Source: Prevotella sp. (GTDB lineage Bacteria > Bacteroidota > Bacteroidia > Bacteroidales > Bacteroidaceae). Taken from it: 64,000 bases of DNA. The stretch's first letter is position 1, and every line of letters starts with the position of its first letter. Position numbers and translations under genes: made by a program. The notes beneath the pieces were generated by a model. It had not been told where the DNA came from. It did no database searches and saw only the letters and a program-made list of their open reading frames with translations. Shown piece by piece: positions 1-8,247 of this stretch. The stretch is from assembly GCA_017478025.1 (NCBI GenBank), contig JAFVGZ010000026.1:1-64000 (forward strand). The letters are read 5' to 3'.

Positions 1-20
1 AAACCAACTGTTAAAATATG

Positions 21-65
21 TTTACTATATATATTATATAAGATATATATAATATATATAGTAAA
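21..65. repeat. Perfect 19-bp AT-only inverted repeat
   Basis: Arms at 21-39 and 47-65 are perfect reverse complements (each starts or ends TTTACTATAT / ATATAGTAAA) around a 7-base loop. There is no GC clamp, so it is not a typical terminator. It may be a regulatory palindrome or a weak transcript-end hairpin of a gene left of the window. Confidence 0.75.
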
Positions 66-716
66 ATTCTTTTACCACATTTTACACCTGCACACAAGAA
101 AACTGCCATCTGCCATCTGTACCGGCATATTGCACTTTCTTGACCAGCAATAAAACTTGTATGATGCTAACAATCAGAGCATTGGCTACGATCCCCCCTT
201 CGTGCAGGAAGTGGCAGTTCCCCTGAGTCAGCGACTTTTCATGTAAAAGCATAAGCTCTAAAGACCCCAAAGACCTGCATTTCAACCATGAAAATGTTAT
301 CTTTCGACTGAAAAAACGCCATATCAGAACATAATCCTCCCCTCTTGACACATTTATGACACACAAAAACAATGCAAATCCAAGTTGCTCCCTCAGGTAT
401 GTTAACAAACCTTTCATTTGTTAACAAAACTCCTAGTCCCTTACATTTAACATCATATTCCCGCCCATCATTCTTCTTCCCTAACTGCCTCACAGTCAAC
501 ACATTCCAAAAGCAATACTTTCACCGCCTAAAACCTTTGTTTTTAGGTGGTTATCTCAATACGATTTCCCTGCTATTTACGTGCTAATAGGGTCATATTC
601 ACCTACCATTGCTATATCGCACATCGAAGGATGGCGAAATGTTAAATTGCCGCGTAAACAGATGTTAAAGTGATGCAGTTTTTTCGCGATTTTCGGAAAC
701 GGAAAGAAATAATGAG

Positions 717-725
717 TACCTTTGC
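717..725 (+). promoter_or_regulatory. Orphan -7 promoter element TACCTTTGC
   Basis: Exact match to the Bacteroidetes -7 consensus TAnnTTTG followed by C. No gene follows; a transcript would run into the inverted-repeat element at 760-1013. It could be a relic or the promoter of a small RNA. Confidence 0.4.
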
Positions 726-759
726 AAACAGAAATGAAGGACGGAAGAATTGAAAGAAA

Positions 760-1013
760 TTGAAAGAAATTGGAATAATAGGAATAATAACCATGCGGAT
801 GAAGGGGCAGAAAAGGACAGAAAAGGCTCGCGCAGTTGGGCTATCTGATAACGAAAAAGAAATCGGAGGAGGGATTGAAAGAAATTGGAAGACTCCGCGA
901 AGCGCCTGAGCACCTATGAAAAGAAAGAAATGAGCGAAGAATAGGAATAATAAGCTCGCGCAGTTGGGCTATCTGACAACGAAAATTATTCTAATTATTC
1001 TAATTTCTTTCAA
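760..1013. repeat. Inverted-repeat element with internal 32-bp direct repeats
   Basis: The ends 760-789 (TTGAAAGAAATTGGAATAAT...) and 985-1013 (...CTAATTTCTTTCAA) are inverted copies of about 29 bp with about three mismatches. Inside, 826-857 and 954-985 are direct repeats of 32 bp differing at one base. No transposase-like frame lies between, so this may be a non-autonomous or MITE-like element. Confidence 0.55.
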
Positions 1014-1067
1014 AAAGCCACCGAATTTCTTTTAAGAAACACCACCGCATTTCTGTTAAGAGACAAG

Positions 1068-1076
1068 TAACTTTGC
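1068..1076 (+). promoter_or_regulatory. -7 promoter element TAACTTTGC upstream of the HU-like remnant
   Basis: Bacteroidetes -7 consensus match about 110 bases before the ATG at 1188. It probably drove the intact ancestor of the HU-like gene. Confidence 0.55.
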
Positions 1077-1135
1077 AAAGTGATCTATATTATTAACCGT
1101 TTAACTATTTAAATTTGACCTCTGGCTGGCGATAA

Positions 1136-1166
1136 TTCCTCCCCTTGGGGGAGGTCAGGAGGGGTT
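1136..1166. repeat. GC-rich palindromic repeat (same family as inside two genes)
   Basis: CCTCCCCTTGGGGGAGG followed by TCAGGAGGGG. The same architecture, a C-run/G-run palindrome with a second G-run, recurs at 1951-2012, 19461-19537 and, in shorter form, near 37091-37122. Confidence 0.6.
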
Positions 1167-1187
1167 TAGAAAGGAGAAAAAAGCATT

Positions 1188-1544
1188 ATGGCAGGAATTA
1201 TTCAGTATGTTACCTATCAGGACAACCGCAAGGAAGTAGGCACTCACCTGTACTATGGTCGTGCAGTTCACACTACCACCATCGGTACCGAGCAGCTTTC
1301 TGTTGTGGGAGTGCTACAATCGGTGGTATAGTGTATTGTCGCACCCTGCGTTGCACAACTAATTTCCACATTTGTGTTATATACTACTTCATCTTCAGCG
1401 GGAGAGAATGTTGGAGTGGCGCAAGTGGCCACAGGAGAAGTTGCAACGGATAATGTAGATGAATGCGAAATGATGGCAAAAGAATTATTGGGAGTTAGAA
1501 GAACGGCGGTTTCTTCTTTGGCGGACAGTAATAAATTTGGATAA
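1188..1544 (+). pseudogene. Degraded HU/HIG-type DNA-binding protein remnant
   Basis: The frame opens with ATG at 1188 (good AAGGAG just upstream) and encodes 47 residues with the motif GTHLYYGRAVHT, typical of the N-terminus of Bacteroidetes HU-like (HIG) DNA-binding proteins of roughly 120-200 aa. It hits TAG at 1329-1331. The same frame then stays open to TAA at 1542-1544, ending ...KELLGVRRTAVSSLADSN, which could be the original C-terminus. The conserved HU core is missing between the two parts, so I infer an internal deletion plus a nonsense codon. The family call rests on the short N-terminal motif only. Confidence 0.5.
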
Positions 1545-1579
1545 AGAGGCTGAGATAACAGTATGTATATGGCAGCACT

Positions 1580-2362
1580 CTAACCGAAGATTTGGAACTG
1601 CGGCGGCAGTGGTGCCTCTACTACGATGTGTTCCTTTGATACGGGGTGTGTGAATTCCAGTCTGCGGGCAAGTAGGGATATGGAGCCGTCAGGGTTGGAG
1701 CGCGGCGCTCCGTATTTCAGGTCGCCTTTGATGGGGCAGCCTATGGCAGCGAGCTGGCAACGGATCTGATGATGACGCCCGGAGAGCAGCTGTATCTCAA
1801 GGAGGGTGTATCGCTGGCTGTGAGCTATGGCACGATAGCGCAAGGTGGCAAGTTTTGCTCCACGAGGCGCTGGACGCCCTTCTACGTAGGGAGTGGCAAA
1901 GGATTTGTTTTTCTGTTCGTTGCGTACGAGCCAATGACGGAGATACCTCTCCCCTGACCCCTCCCCCAAGGGGAGGGGAAGCCCCCCTCCGGCTCCCCCC
2001 TGGGGGGGAGGGAGATTACTGGAATCCTTATCTAATTGACCATTGACCATTGACCATTGAACCCGAGAGGAGGGAACGATGGCCCAGTAGATTTTCTTCA
2101 GGTCTTCGTTCTTTTCACGAAACATGTCATTGAGTCTTGTGAGAGCCTTTGAGGTCTTGGCAAAAAGGACCAAGCCCTGTACGGGACGGTCAAGACGATG
2201 CACTACACCGAGGAAGACGTTGCCGGGCTTGTGGTAACGCTCCTTGATGTAGGCTTTTACAATATCAGAAAGTGGTGTGTCGCCGGTCTTGTCGCCCTGG
2301 ACGATCTCACCACTTTCTTTGTTTACGATGATTATATGATTATCTTCGTAGAGGACAGTCAA
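1580..2362 (-). CDS. RluA-family RNA pseudouridine synthase with an in-frame repeat insertion
   Basis: Isomerises uridine to pseudouridine in rRNA or tRNA; the exact target is not readable from sequence. The 260-residue product has the catalytic RluA motif VHRLDRPVQG (Asp58) and the family C-terminal motif SGRHHQIRCQLA. Residues about 99-139 (bases about 1946-2068) are Gly/Pro-rich and include WSMVNGQ. They are encoded by a GC-rich palindrome plus a heptamer array inserted in a loop between YWAIVPS and LRHWLVRNEQ. The only available start is TTG at 2362, formed by the last unit of a TTGACCA array that fills the gap to fabG. It follows fabG and is probably cotranscribed. The catalytic core looks intact; whether the insert is tolerated is unknown. 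Confidence 0.88.
   Translation of the reverse strand: MTVLYEDNHIIIVNKESGEIVQGDKTGDTPLSDIVKAYIKERYHKPGNVFLGVVHRLDRPVQGLVLFAKTSKALTRLNDMFREKNEDLKKIYWAIVPSSRVQWSMVNGQLDKDSSNLPPPQGGAGGGLPLPLGEGSGERYLRHWLVRNEQKNKSFATPYVEGRPAPRGAKLATLRYRAIAHSQRYTLLEIQLLSGRHHQIRCQLAAIGCPIKGDLKYGAPRSNPDGSISLLARRLEFTHPVSKEHIVVEAPLPPQFQIFG
1946..2068. repeat. In-frame composite repeat inside the rluA-type gene
   Basis: Two GC-rich palindromic units (1951-1978 and 1982-2012) are followed by about 3.8 heptamers of TTGACCA type (2035-2061, plus-strand orientation). The block interrupts a variable surface loop and keeps the frame open. Confidence 0.75.
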
Positions 2363-2398
2363 TGGTCAATGGTCAATGGTCAATGGTCAATGGTCAAT
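2358..2398. repeat. Heptamer array (GTCAATG x 5.9) between fabG and the rluA-type gene
   Basis: Units start at 2358, 2365, 2372, 2379, 2386 and 2393 without a break. On the coding strand the array begins directly at the fabG stop codon (TAA, 2398-2400) and its last unit supplies the TTG start of the next gene. It therefore replaces the whole intergenic region, including any ribosome binding site. Confidence 0.9.
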
Positions 2399-3156
2399 TA
2401 CATATTCATGCCACCGTCTATCTGTATGACCTGTCCTGATACGTAGCTGGACATGTCGGAGGCGAGGAAGAGGCATACGTTTGCGATGTCCTCTACCTGA
2501 CCGCCGCGACGCAGTGGTATCTTCTTCATCCAGTCTGCACGCACCTCTTCCGGCAGCTGTGCTGTCATGGCGGTCTCGATGAATCCCGGTGCTACGGCGT
2601 TGGCGCGAATGCCCTTGGGACCCAGCTCCTGTGCTATACTCTTGGCAAGGCCTATCATACCGGCTTTGGATGCGGAGTAGTTGCACTGGCCGGCGTTGCC
2701 ATGCACGCCCACAACGGATGACATATTGATGATAGAGCCACCACGCTGACGCAGCATGATCGGTGCGCAGGCATGGATGAAGTTGAAGGCTGACTTGAGG
2801 TTTACGTTGAGCACGGCATCCCACTGTGCCTCAGACATGCGGAGCATGAGACCGTCTTTGGTGATGCCTGCATTGTTGACGAGGACGTCGATGGTGCCGA
2901 AGTCTTCCTTTATCTGCTTTACTACGGCTTCGGTCTCAGCGAAGTCTGCAGCGTTGCCAGCGTAGGCCTTGCACGTTACGCCGAGTGCCTCTATCTCCTT
3001 GCGGGTTGCCTCAAGGCCGGCAGCCATATCGTCGTTTAACACCAGGTCAGTGAAGGCGATGTTGGCACCTTCCTGAGCAAACTTCATGGCTACGGCCTTG
3101 CCGATGCCACGCGCAGCACCCGTTACGAGTGCGGTTTTTCCTTCTAATAGTTTCAT
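2398..3156 (-). CDS. fabG: 3-oxoacyl-[acyl-carrier-protein] reductase
   Basis: NADPH-dependent short-chain dehydrogenase reducing 3-oxoacyl-ACP to 3-hydroxyacyl-ACP in type II fatty acid synthesis, cytoplasmic. The 252-residue length is about normal. Visible motifs are the cofactor loop TGAARGIG (12-19), NNAG (94-97), the catalytic set Asn119, Ser147, Tyr160, Lys164 (NYSASKAG), the PG motif VAPGFIETAMT and the C-terminal GGMNM, close to the GGMYMV end of E. coli FabG. It lies 26 bases after the tetR-like gene and is followed by the heptamer array. Other short-chain dehydrogenases share the fold, but the whole motif set fits FabG. Confidence 0.93.
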   Translation of the reverse strand: MKLLEGKTALVTGAARGIGKAVAMKFAQEGANIAFTDLVLNDDMAAGLEATRKEIEALGVTCKAYAGNAADFAETEAVVKQIKEDFGTIDVLVNNAGITKDGLMLRMSEAQWDAVLNVNLKSAFNFIHACAPIMLRQRGGSIINMSSVVGVHGNAGQCNYSASKAGMIGLAKSIAQELGPKGIRANAVAPGFIETAMTAQLPEEVRADWMKKIPLRRGGQVEDIANVCLFLASDMSSYVSGQVIQIDGGMNM

Positions 3157-3182
3157 TACTGTTTATTTGATTATGTATTTAC

Positions 3183-3785
3183 TTACGTAGTGCGGGGTCC
3201 TAAATTCTTCCCCAGCGCGCCATAGACGAATTTCGCCACGAGCGGCCTGGAGGAGCTGTTGGTCATGCCACGGCCCAGACGACCGTAGATATAGGGCACT
3301 TCGAGTCCCTTGATGCAATAGTGGGTGATGTCTGCCACAACCTCTACATTTTCTATGTCAAACTCTCCCTGCTCCTTGCCTTCGGCATATACGCGCCTGA
3401 AGATGGCTATCTCGTCAGCATCAAATCTTTTGCGCACTTTCTCCACCATCCATATATTACGGAAGAACTCGGCTCTCAGGTTGCCATTACGCACCACCGT
3501 CTCGCGTATGAGTGACAGGTGGGTGTAGATGAGCTCTATAATCTTCTCCTGTGGAGCCATGCGCTGGGATGCCACCTCATCGAGCCTGTCTGAGAGACGC
3601 TCCAGCTCTGACTCTATGACAGCCATATAGATATCCTCCTTACGGCAGAAATAGGTGTAGAGGGTGCGCCGTCCCTTGCCCGATGCAACGGCTATATCGT
3701 TCATCGTGGTGCGCTCCACTCCGTTCTTGGCAAACAGCTGGCGCGCCACGTCTATGAAATGCTGACGGGTTCTGGATATTGACAT
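3183..3785 (-). CDS. TetR/AcrR-family transcriptional regulator
   Basis: A 200-residue one-component repressor. Residues about 8-55 form the TetR helix-turn-helix: ARQLFAKNGVERTTMNDIA, then GKGRRTLYTYFCRKEDIY, which has the typical LYxYFxxKE recognition segment. The rest is a helical ligand/dimer domain that I cannot assign. The ATG lies one base after the rho stop codon and the gene runs into fabG, so it looks embedded in a rho-tetR-fabG-rluA transcription unit. This invites the idea that it senses an acyl compound and regulates fabG or fatty acid genes, as FabR- or FadR-type TetR proteins do elsewhere; nothing in the sequence proves this. Confidence 0.87.
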   Translation of the reverse strand: MSISRTRQHFIDVARQLFAKNGVERTTMNDIAVASGKGRRTLYTYFCRKEDIYMAVIESELERLSDRLDEVASQRMAPQEKIIELIYTHLSLIRETVVRNGNLRAEFFRNIWMVEKVRKRFDADEIAIFRRVYAEGKEQGEFDIENVEVVADITHYCIKGLEVPYIYGRLGRGMTNSSSRPLVAKFVYGALGKNLGPRTT

Positions 3786-3786
3786 A

Positions 3787-5610
3787 TTAACCGTTCATTG
3801 CCATGAGAAACTCATTATTGTCGTGAGTCCGCTCCATGAGGTTGTGTATTTCGTTCATCGCTTCAGAGGCCGTCATATCCGCAATGTGCTTGCGCAGTAT
3901 CCACATGCGGTTGATGGTTGTCTCATCCTGCAGCAGGTCATCACGGCGAGTGCTGGAGAGCACGAGATTGACAGCAGGGAAGATACGACGATTGGACAGC
4001 GTACGATCCAGCTGCAGCTCTGAGTTGCCCGTACCCTTGAACTCCTCGAATATCACCTCATCCATCTTGGAGCCCGTATCGGTGAGCGCTGTGGCGATGA
4101 TTGTCAGCGAGCCTCCGTTCTCAATGTTGCGCGCAGCACCGAAGAAACGCTTTGGCTTCTGCAGGGCATTGGCATCGACACCGCCTGTGAGCACCTTTCC
4201 GCTGGCAGGGGCTACGGTGTTGTATGCGCGAGCGAGACGCGTGATAGAGTCAAGGAAGATGACCACGTCGTGTCCGCACTCCACGAGTCGCTTAGCCTTC
4301 TCGAGCACCAAACCGGCAATCTTCACGTGCCTGTCAGCAGGCTCGTCAAAGGTAGAGGCAATGACCTCGGCATTGACGGTACGCGCCATATCCGTCACCT
4401 CCTCAGGACGCTCATCGATGAGGAGCATCATGATATATGCCTCTGGATGGTTGGCAGCAATGGCGTTGGCGATATCCTTCATCAGAATAGTCTTACCCGT
4501 CTTGGGCTGAGCCACGATGAGAGAGCGCTGACCCTTACCGATAGGCGAGAAGAGATCTACGATGCGCGTAGAGATGTTGGTGGTGCTGCGGTCACCGCAG
4601 AGAGTGAATTTCTCTTCGGGGAAAAGCGGTGTGAGGTTCTCAAAGGATATACGGTCACGTATCTCGCGTGGATTACGGCCATTGACCTTTGTGATGCTAC
4701 TGAGAGTGAAGTATTTCTCTGTACCATAGGGGGGACGTACCTTGCACTCTACCACATCACCTGTTTTAAGGGAGTACTGACGGATTTGCTGTACAGTAAG
4801 ATATACATCATCGGGGGATGAGAGGTAGTTATAGTCCGATGAGCGCAGGAAGCCATATCCGTCAGGCATAATCTCAAGGACGCCACTTGACTCAATGATG
4901 TCCTTAAAGTCGTATGCGCCTATAGCGCTTGCGGCACCTATGGGGTCCTCCTGCAACATGCTGTTGCGTGATATATTCTGCTGGGGCGTGTCAAACATAT
5001 CGGTGTATGGTATAACACTATTGTCCTCTACCGGCAGGTCTTCAATTATAATAAAGTCGGACCCGTCAGCAGGATCTCCAGCCCAGGGTTTATCCTCACT
5101 GCCACCATTGCCATTCATCTTACTCTGCAGACGTTCAAGCAATCCGGGCTGGTCATCATCCTGGCCACCACCGGCAGAAGCAAAGGCTTCCTCGGGGATT
5201 ATGGAGTGACCCTCCATAGGAGTATCGTAGCCTGCTTCCGATACGACAGGCTCTTCAGCCATCATGGCAGAAGGTGCCTCATCATTCTTCTTTGCCAGAG
5301 CCTCAGCAGCCAGAGCCGCAGCAGCTATTATCTCTGCCTTGGTCCTGCGGCGACGCTTGGGCGCAACGACATCATCGCCAGAAGGGGACACGGAAGTGCC
5401 CTCGTCCTCCTGAGGCAAGGATGTGACCTCACCTTCCTGAGGCACGGATGCAGGGGTATTCTCAGACTCTGCAGGTGTTTCTTCTGATGTAGAAGCGAAT
5501 TGCAGTTCTAACTGCCTGCGTGCCTCCAACTCAGCCTTACTCGGACGACCACGCTTCCTCTTAGGCGCTTCTACAACTGGTTCAGTTGTAAGTATTTCTT
5601 CTTTTTCCAT
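3787..5610 (-). CDS. rho: Transcription termination factor Rho with long basic/acidic N-terminal extension
   Basis: Hexameric RNA helicase that ends transcription and silences untranslated RNA. The chosen ATG at 5610 gives 607 residues; an upstream frame to 5658 lacks family similarity. Residues 1-190 are low-complexity, with an AT-hook-like KRKRGRPSK near the start, then a KRRRRTK patch and Ala/Glu/Asp-rich stretches. The RNA-binding cold-shock fold follows ([14 protein letters not shown]), then the ATPase with Walker A QPKTGKT (about 366-373), [13 protein letters not shown] and [13 protein letters not shown]. Disordered Rho extensions are typical of Bacteroidetes and have been linked to phase separation in Bacteroides. 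It has its own promoter, whose -7 element lies inside a large inverted repeat (5759-5814). Confidence 0.96.
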   Translation of the reverse strand: MEKEEILTTEPVVEAPKRKRGRPSKAELEARRQLELQFASTSEETPAESENTPASVPQEGEVTSLPQEDEGTSVSPSGDDVVAPKRRRRTKAEIIAAAALAAEALAKKNDEAPSAMMAEEPVVSEAGYDTPMEGHSIIPEEAFASAGGGQDDDQPGLLERLQSKMNGNGGSEDKPWAGDPADGSDFIIIEDLPVEDNSVIPYTDMFDTPQQNISRNSMLQEDPIGAASAIGAYDFKDIIESSGVLEIMPDGYGFLRSSDYNYLSSPDDVYLTVQQIRQYSLKTGDVVECKVRPPYGTEKYFTLSSITKVNGRNPREIRDRISFENLTPLFPEEKFTLCGDRSTTNISTRIVDLFSPIGKGQRSLIVAQPKTGKTILMKDIANAIAANHPEAYIMMLLIDERPEEVTDMARTVNAEVIASTFDEPADRHVKIAGLVLEKAKRLVECGHDVVIFLDSITRLARAYNTVAPASGKVLTGGVDANALQKPKRFFGAARNIENGGSLTIIATALTDTGSKMDEVIFEEFKGTGNSELQLDRTLSNRRIFPAVNLVLSSTRRDDLLQDETTINRMWILRKHIADMTASEAMNEIHNLMERTHDNNEFLMAMNG

Positions 5611-5758
5611 TATTTTCTGTTGATATATTGGTCGGGAGAACTTGATGTCCCCCTGCAACGAGTAGCCTCAACGGTGTGAGGAGCTTCATGCAGGAAGAGC
5701 CCTGAGACTCTGCCTATGAAATGCACGAAACACACTCCATTGCATTATTGTGTACGAA

Positions 5759-5814
5759 TAACGGGTGCAAAATTACGATATTTTCTTGGAATAACCGTAA
5801 TCATGCACCCGTTA
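5759..5814. promoter_or_regulatory. rho promoter flanked by an 11-bp inverted repeat (also a hairpin after galM)
   Basis: Outer arms TAACGGGTGCA (5759-5769) and TGCACCCGTTA (5804-5814) are perfect; inner arms ATTACG (5772-5777) and CGTAAT (5796-5801) extend the structure. The minus-strand -7 element TAATTTTGC (5767-5775) sits in the arm nearer rho. As RNA from galM read-through it would fold into a stable hairpin; as DNA it resembles an operator pair bracketing the promoter. Confidence 0.65.
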
Positions 5815-5835
5815 AGGCTGATTAATTATTAAAAA

Positions 5836-6915
5836 TTAACAAATACCGAACTTGTAAATTGTTGTCTGGCGGTAACGCTGCCCTGGGTTCAGCACCACTG
5901 GCGGGAAGTATTGCCTGTTAGGTGAATCGGGGAAGTGCTGCGCCTCAAAGCATACTGCAGAGCGTCTCTGCGCCGTGAAACCGGTCTGTATGGGGTAGTT
6001 GGTCTGGAAGTTGCCAGTGTACATCTGCAGTCCCGGCTCGGTGGTCCAGCATTCCATGGTGCGGCCACTCTTCTCGTCGGCAATACGCGCAGCAAAGGAC
6101 AGCTCGCCGACTTCCTGCTTGTTGAGCACGAAGCAGTGGTCATAGCCGCTTCCGTTCTTTATCTGCTCGTTGTCAGCATTGATCTCAAGGCCTATCTTCT
6201 TGGCAGTACGGAAATCAAACGGAGTGTTCTCCACCTTCAGGATCTCTCCTGTCGGGATGCTCGTAGAGTCGATGGGGAGATAGAAATCGGCATTGATCTC
6301 ACACAGCAGGTCATCCACGGTAGGTGTTGGGTTGCCCAGTCCTGTTATGGAGAAGAAGGCATGATGAGTCAGGTTGATGATGGTCTGCTTGTTGGTGGTG
6401 GCGAGATAGTCTATCTTCAGTTCGTTGTCGTCAGTCAGCGTGTATTCCACGTTGATGCGCACCTCGCCGGAGAAGCCCTCACGTCCATAAGGATCGGTGA
6501 GTGACAGCGCGAGAGTATTCTCACCCATCTGAATGGCTTCCCACACCTGTGCGTGATAGCCCTTAGGACCTCCATGCAGGTGATTGGGGCCGTCGTTGGT
6601 GGCCAGCTGGTACTCCTTGCCGTGCAGGGTGAATTTGCCTTTTGCTATGCGATTGCCAAAACGACCGATAAGTGTCGAGAGGAACGGTTCAGGCGAGTTG
6701 ATTACGTCCTGGATGTTAGAGTGTCCCTGAATGACATTCTCCAGATTTCCGTTTCTATCAGGCATCATAAGTGCCACGATAGCACCGCCATAGTTGGTGA
6801 TAGCACACTCGCAACCGTTACTGTTTTTTAGTACGTACAGGTCCGTTTGCTTTCCGTTTACGGTTGTGCGGAAGTCCTTCTTGTTCAGTCCGCACACGTT
6901 TTTTGCTTCTGTCAT
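5836..6915 (-). CDS. galM: Galactose mutarotase (aldose 1-epimerase)
   Basis: Interconverts alpha and beta anomers of galactose or glucose, feeding the Leloir pathway. About 359 residues from the ATG at 6915, normal for GalM. Motifs seen are TNYGGAIVALMMPDRNG, GRFGNRIAKGKF, NHLHGG, the catalytic-His region NLTHHAFFS and the catalytic-Glu region VCFEAQHFPDSPN. There is no signal peptide. The start codon lies inside the end of the DEAD-box helicase gene in another frame (98-base overlap), implying translational coupling; a start even further upstream (6939) is possible. No other galactose gene is nearby. Confidence 0.93.
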   Translation of the reverse strand: MTEAKNVCGLNKKDFRTTVNGKQTDLYVLKNSNGCECAITNYGGAIVALMMPDRNGNLENVIQGHSNIQDVINSPEPFLSTLIGRFGNRIAKGKFTLHGKEYQLATNDGPNHLHGGPKGYHAQVWEAIQMGENTLALSLTDPYGREGFSGEVRINVEYTLTDDNELKIDYLATTNKQTIINLTHHAFFSITGLGNPTPTVDDLLCEINADFYLPIDSTSIPTGEILKVENTPFDFRTAKKIGLEINADNEQIKNGSGYDHCFVLNKQEVGELSFAARIADEKSGRTMECWTTEPGLQMYTGNFQTNYPIQTGFTAQRRSAVCFEAQHFPDSPNRQYFPPVVLNPGQRYRQTTIYKFGIC

Positions 6916-8173
6916 GATGTTTAGGTTTTTTATTGCCACGATGGGCTGTTGTTGAATGTTTAGTGTCTGCCTTATAGTCCGGCCCGGGTGCTATACCGTC
7001 GGGCATTGGATTCTTCAGGATTTCCCTCCCAAGGAACTTCTCTATGCGCTTGAAGAGGTAGATGTCCTCCTGCGCCACAAGTGTTATCGCTACGCCGTCG
7101 CGCTCTGCACGGGCAGTACGACCGATGCGATGAACGTAGTCCTCTACGTCATGGGGCACGTCATAGTTGATGACCATCAGAATGTCATCAATGTCGATGC
7201 CACGAGCCACGATGTCTGTTGCCACGAGCACGTCGATCTCGCCAGCCTTGAAGCGGTACATCATCTGGTCACGCTCTGCCTGGGTAAGGTCTGAGTGCAT
7301 CTCGCCACAGTTCACCTTCATCTGGCGAAGGGAGCGGAATATCTCCTTGACGCGCTGCTTCTTGCCGGAGAAGATAATGACGCGCTCCAGTTTCATCGGC
7401 TCACCATCGGTGCTGCGCTCAGGCTTGAAACCGTTCTTAAAGATGTTCTTCAGTATCTCCATCTTCTGCGCACTATAGCAGACGAACGCTGACTGCTGTA
7501 TCTTCTCTGCGGGTTTGCTCACGGCAATCTTCACCGTAAGGGGATTATGTAATAATGTACGCGCGAGCTCTTCTATCTTCTCGGGCATCGTGGCAGAGAA
7601 CATTATCGTCTGGCAATGGCCGCCTATGGCCTTTGCTATCGTCATGATATCGTCAGAGAAGCCCATGTCGAGCATTCTGTCAGCCTCGTCAAGGATGAAG
7701 AAGGACAGTCGGGACAGGTCCAGATTTCCCATCTGCATGTGGGATATCAATCGTCCCGGCGTGGCGATTACCACAGAGGCACCTTTCTTCAAGGCTTCCA
7801 ACTCCTGGTTATACCGCCCCCCATCGTTACCGCCATATACGGCAACGGAGCTGATGCCGTCCATGTAGTAGCCGAAACCCTGCATGGCCTGGTCTATCTG
7901 CTGTGCCAGCTCACGTGTGGGAGCCATGATGAGACAGTTCACGGAGTCCTCGGGGTAGCCGCCGTCATCGAGGCATGACAACACCGGCAACAGATAGGCC
8001 GCTGTCTTACCCGTGCCCGTCTGCGCCACGCCCATGATGTCGCGGCCCTCTATGATGGGGTCTATGCACCCCGCCTGAATCGGCGTACAGGCATCAAAAT
8101 GCATGTCGTACAACGCATCAAGCACGTTGTCATTCAGCTGCGTCTCTTCAAAATAAATCTTCTTGTCGTCCAA
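6818..8173 (-). CDS. DEAD-box ATP-dependent RNA helicase
   Basis: RNA unwinding in ribosome assembly or mRNA turnover. The 451-residue product has all core motifs: a Q motif before TPIQAGCIDPIIEGRD, motif I AQTGTGKT, PTRELAQQ, TPGRL, DEAD (ILDEADRMLDMGF), SAT (FSATMP), ATDIVARGIDI and HRIGRTAR. The basic tail (KPKHHDRSKKRVRTEQ) is typical of RhlE-like proteins and probably binds RNA; its last 33 codons overlap galM in another frame. The start is TTG at 8173, as no in-frame ATG precedes the Q motif. Confidence 0.94.
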   Translation of the reverse strand: MDDKKIYFEETQLNDNVLDALYDMHFDACTPIQAGCIDPIIEGRDIMGVAQTGTGKTAAYLLPVLSCLDDGGYPEDSVNCLIMAPTRELAQQIDQAMQGFGYYMDGISSVAVYGGNDGGRYNQELEALKKGASVVIATPGRLISHMQMGNLDLSRLSFFILDEADRMLDMGFSDDIMTIAKAIGGHCQTIMFSATMPEKIEELARTLLHNPLTVKIAVSKPAEKIQQSAFVCYSAQKMEILKNIFKNGFKPERSTDGEPMKLERVIIFSGKKQRVKEIFRSLRQMKVNCGEMHSDLTQAERDQMMYRFKAGEIDVLVATDIVARGIDIDDILMVINYDVPHDVEDYVHRIGRTARAERDGVAITLVAQEDIYLFKRIEKFLGREILKNPMPDGIAPGPDYKADTKHSTTAHRGNKKPKHHDRSKKRVRTEQEGLPHNRKRKANGPVRTKKQ

Positions 8174-8247
8174 TGTTTCTTCTCTTTTTCTCGCTGTTAT
8201 ACTTAACTCTTAACTTCCTGACCTGCCTGTTGGGCCTCTGTTTGGCA

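Larger units (their letters stand above)
1..1187. other. Gene-poor, repeat-rich region
   Basis: I see no credible gene in this stretch; the short open frames lack family signatures. It holds the 21-65 palindrome, two GTTAAC palindromic sites (401-406 and 420-425), two promoter-like -7 elements (717-725 and 1068-1076), an inverted-repeat element with internal direct repeats (760-1013), and a GC-rich palindromic repeat at 1136-1166 just before a degraded HU-like gene. Confidence 0.6.

Noticed and set aside
1145..1453. 102-codon plus-strand frame overlapping the HU-like remnant
   Set aside because: Out of frame with the recognisable GRAVHT motif and starts in the GC-rich repeat.
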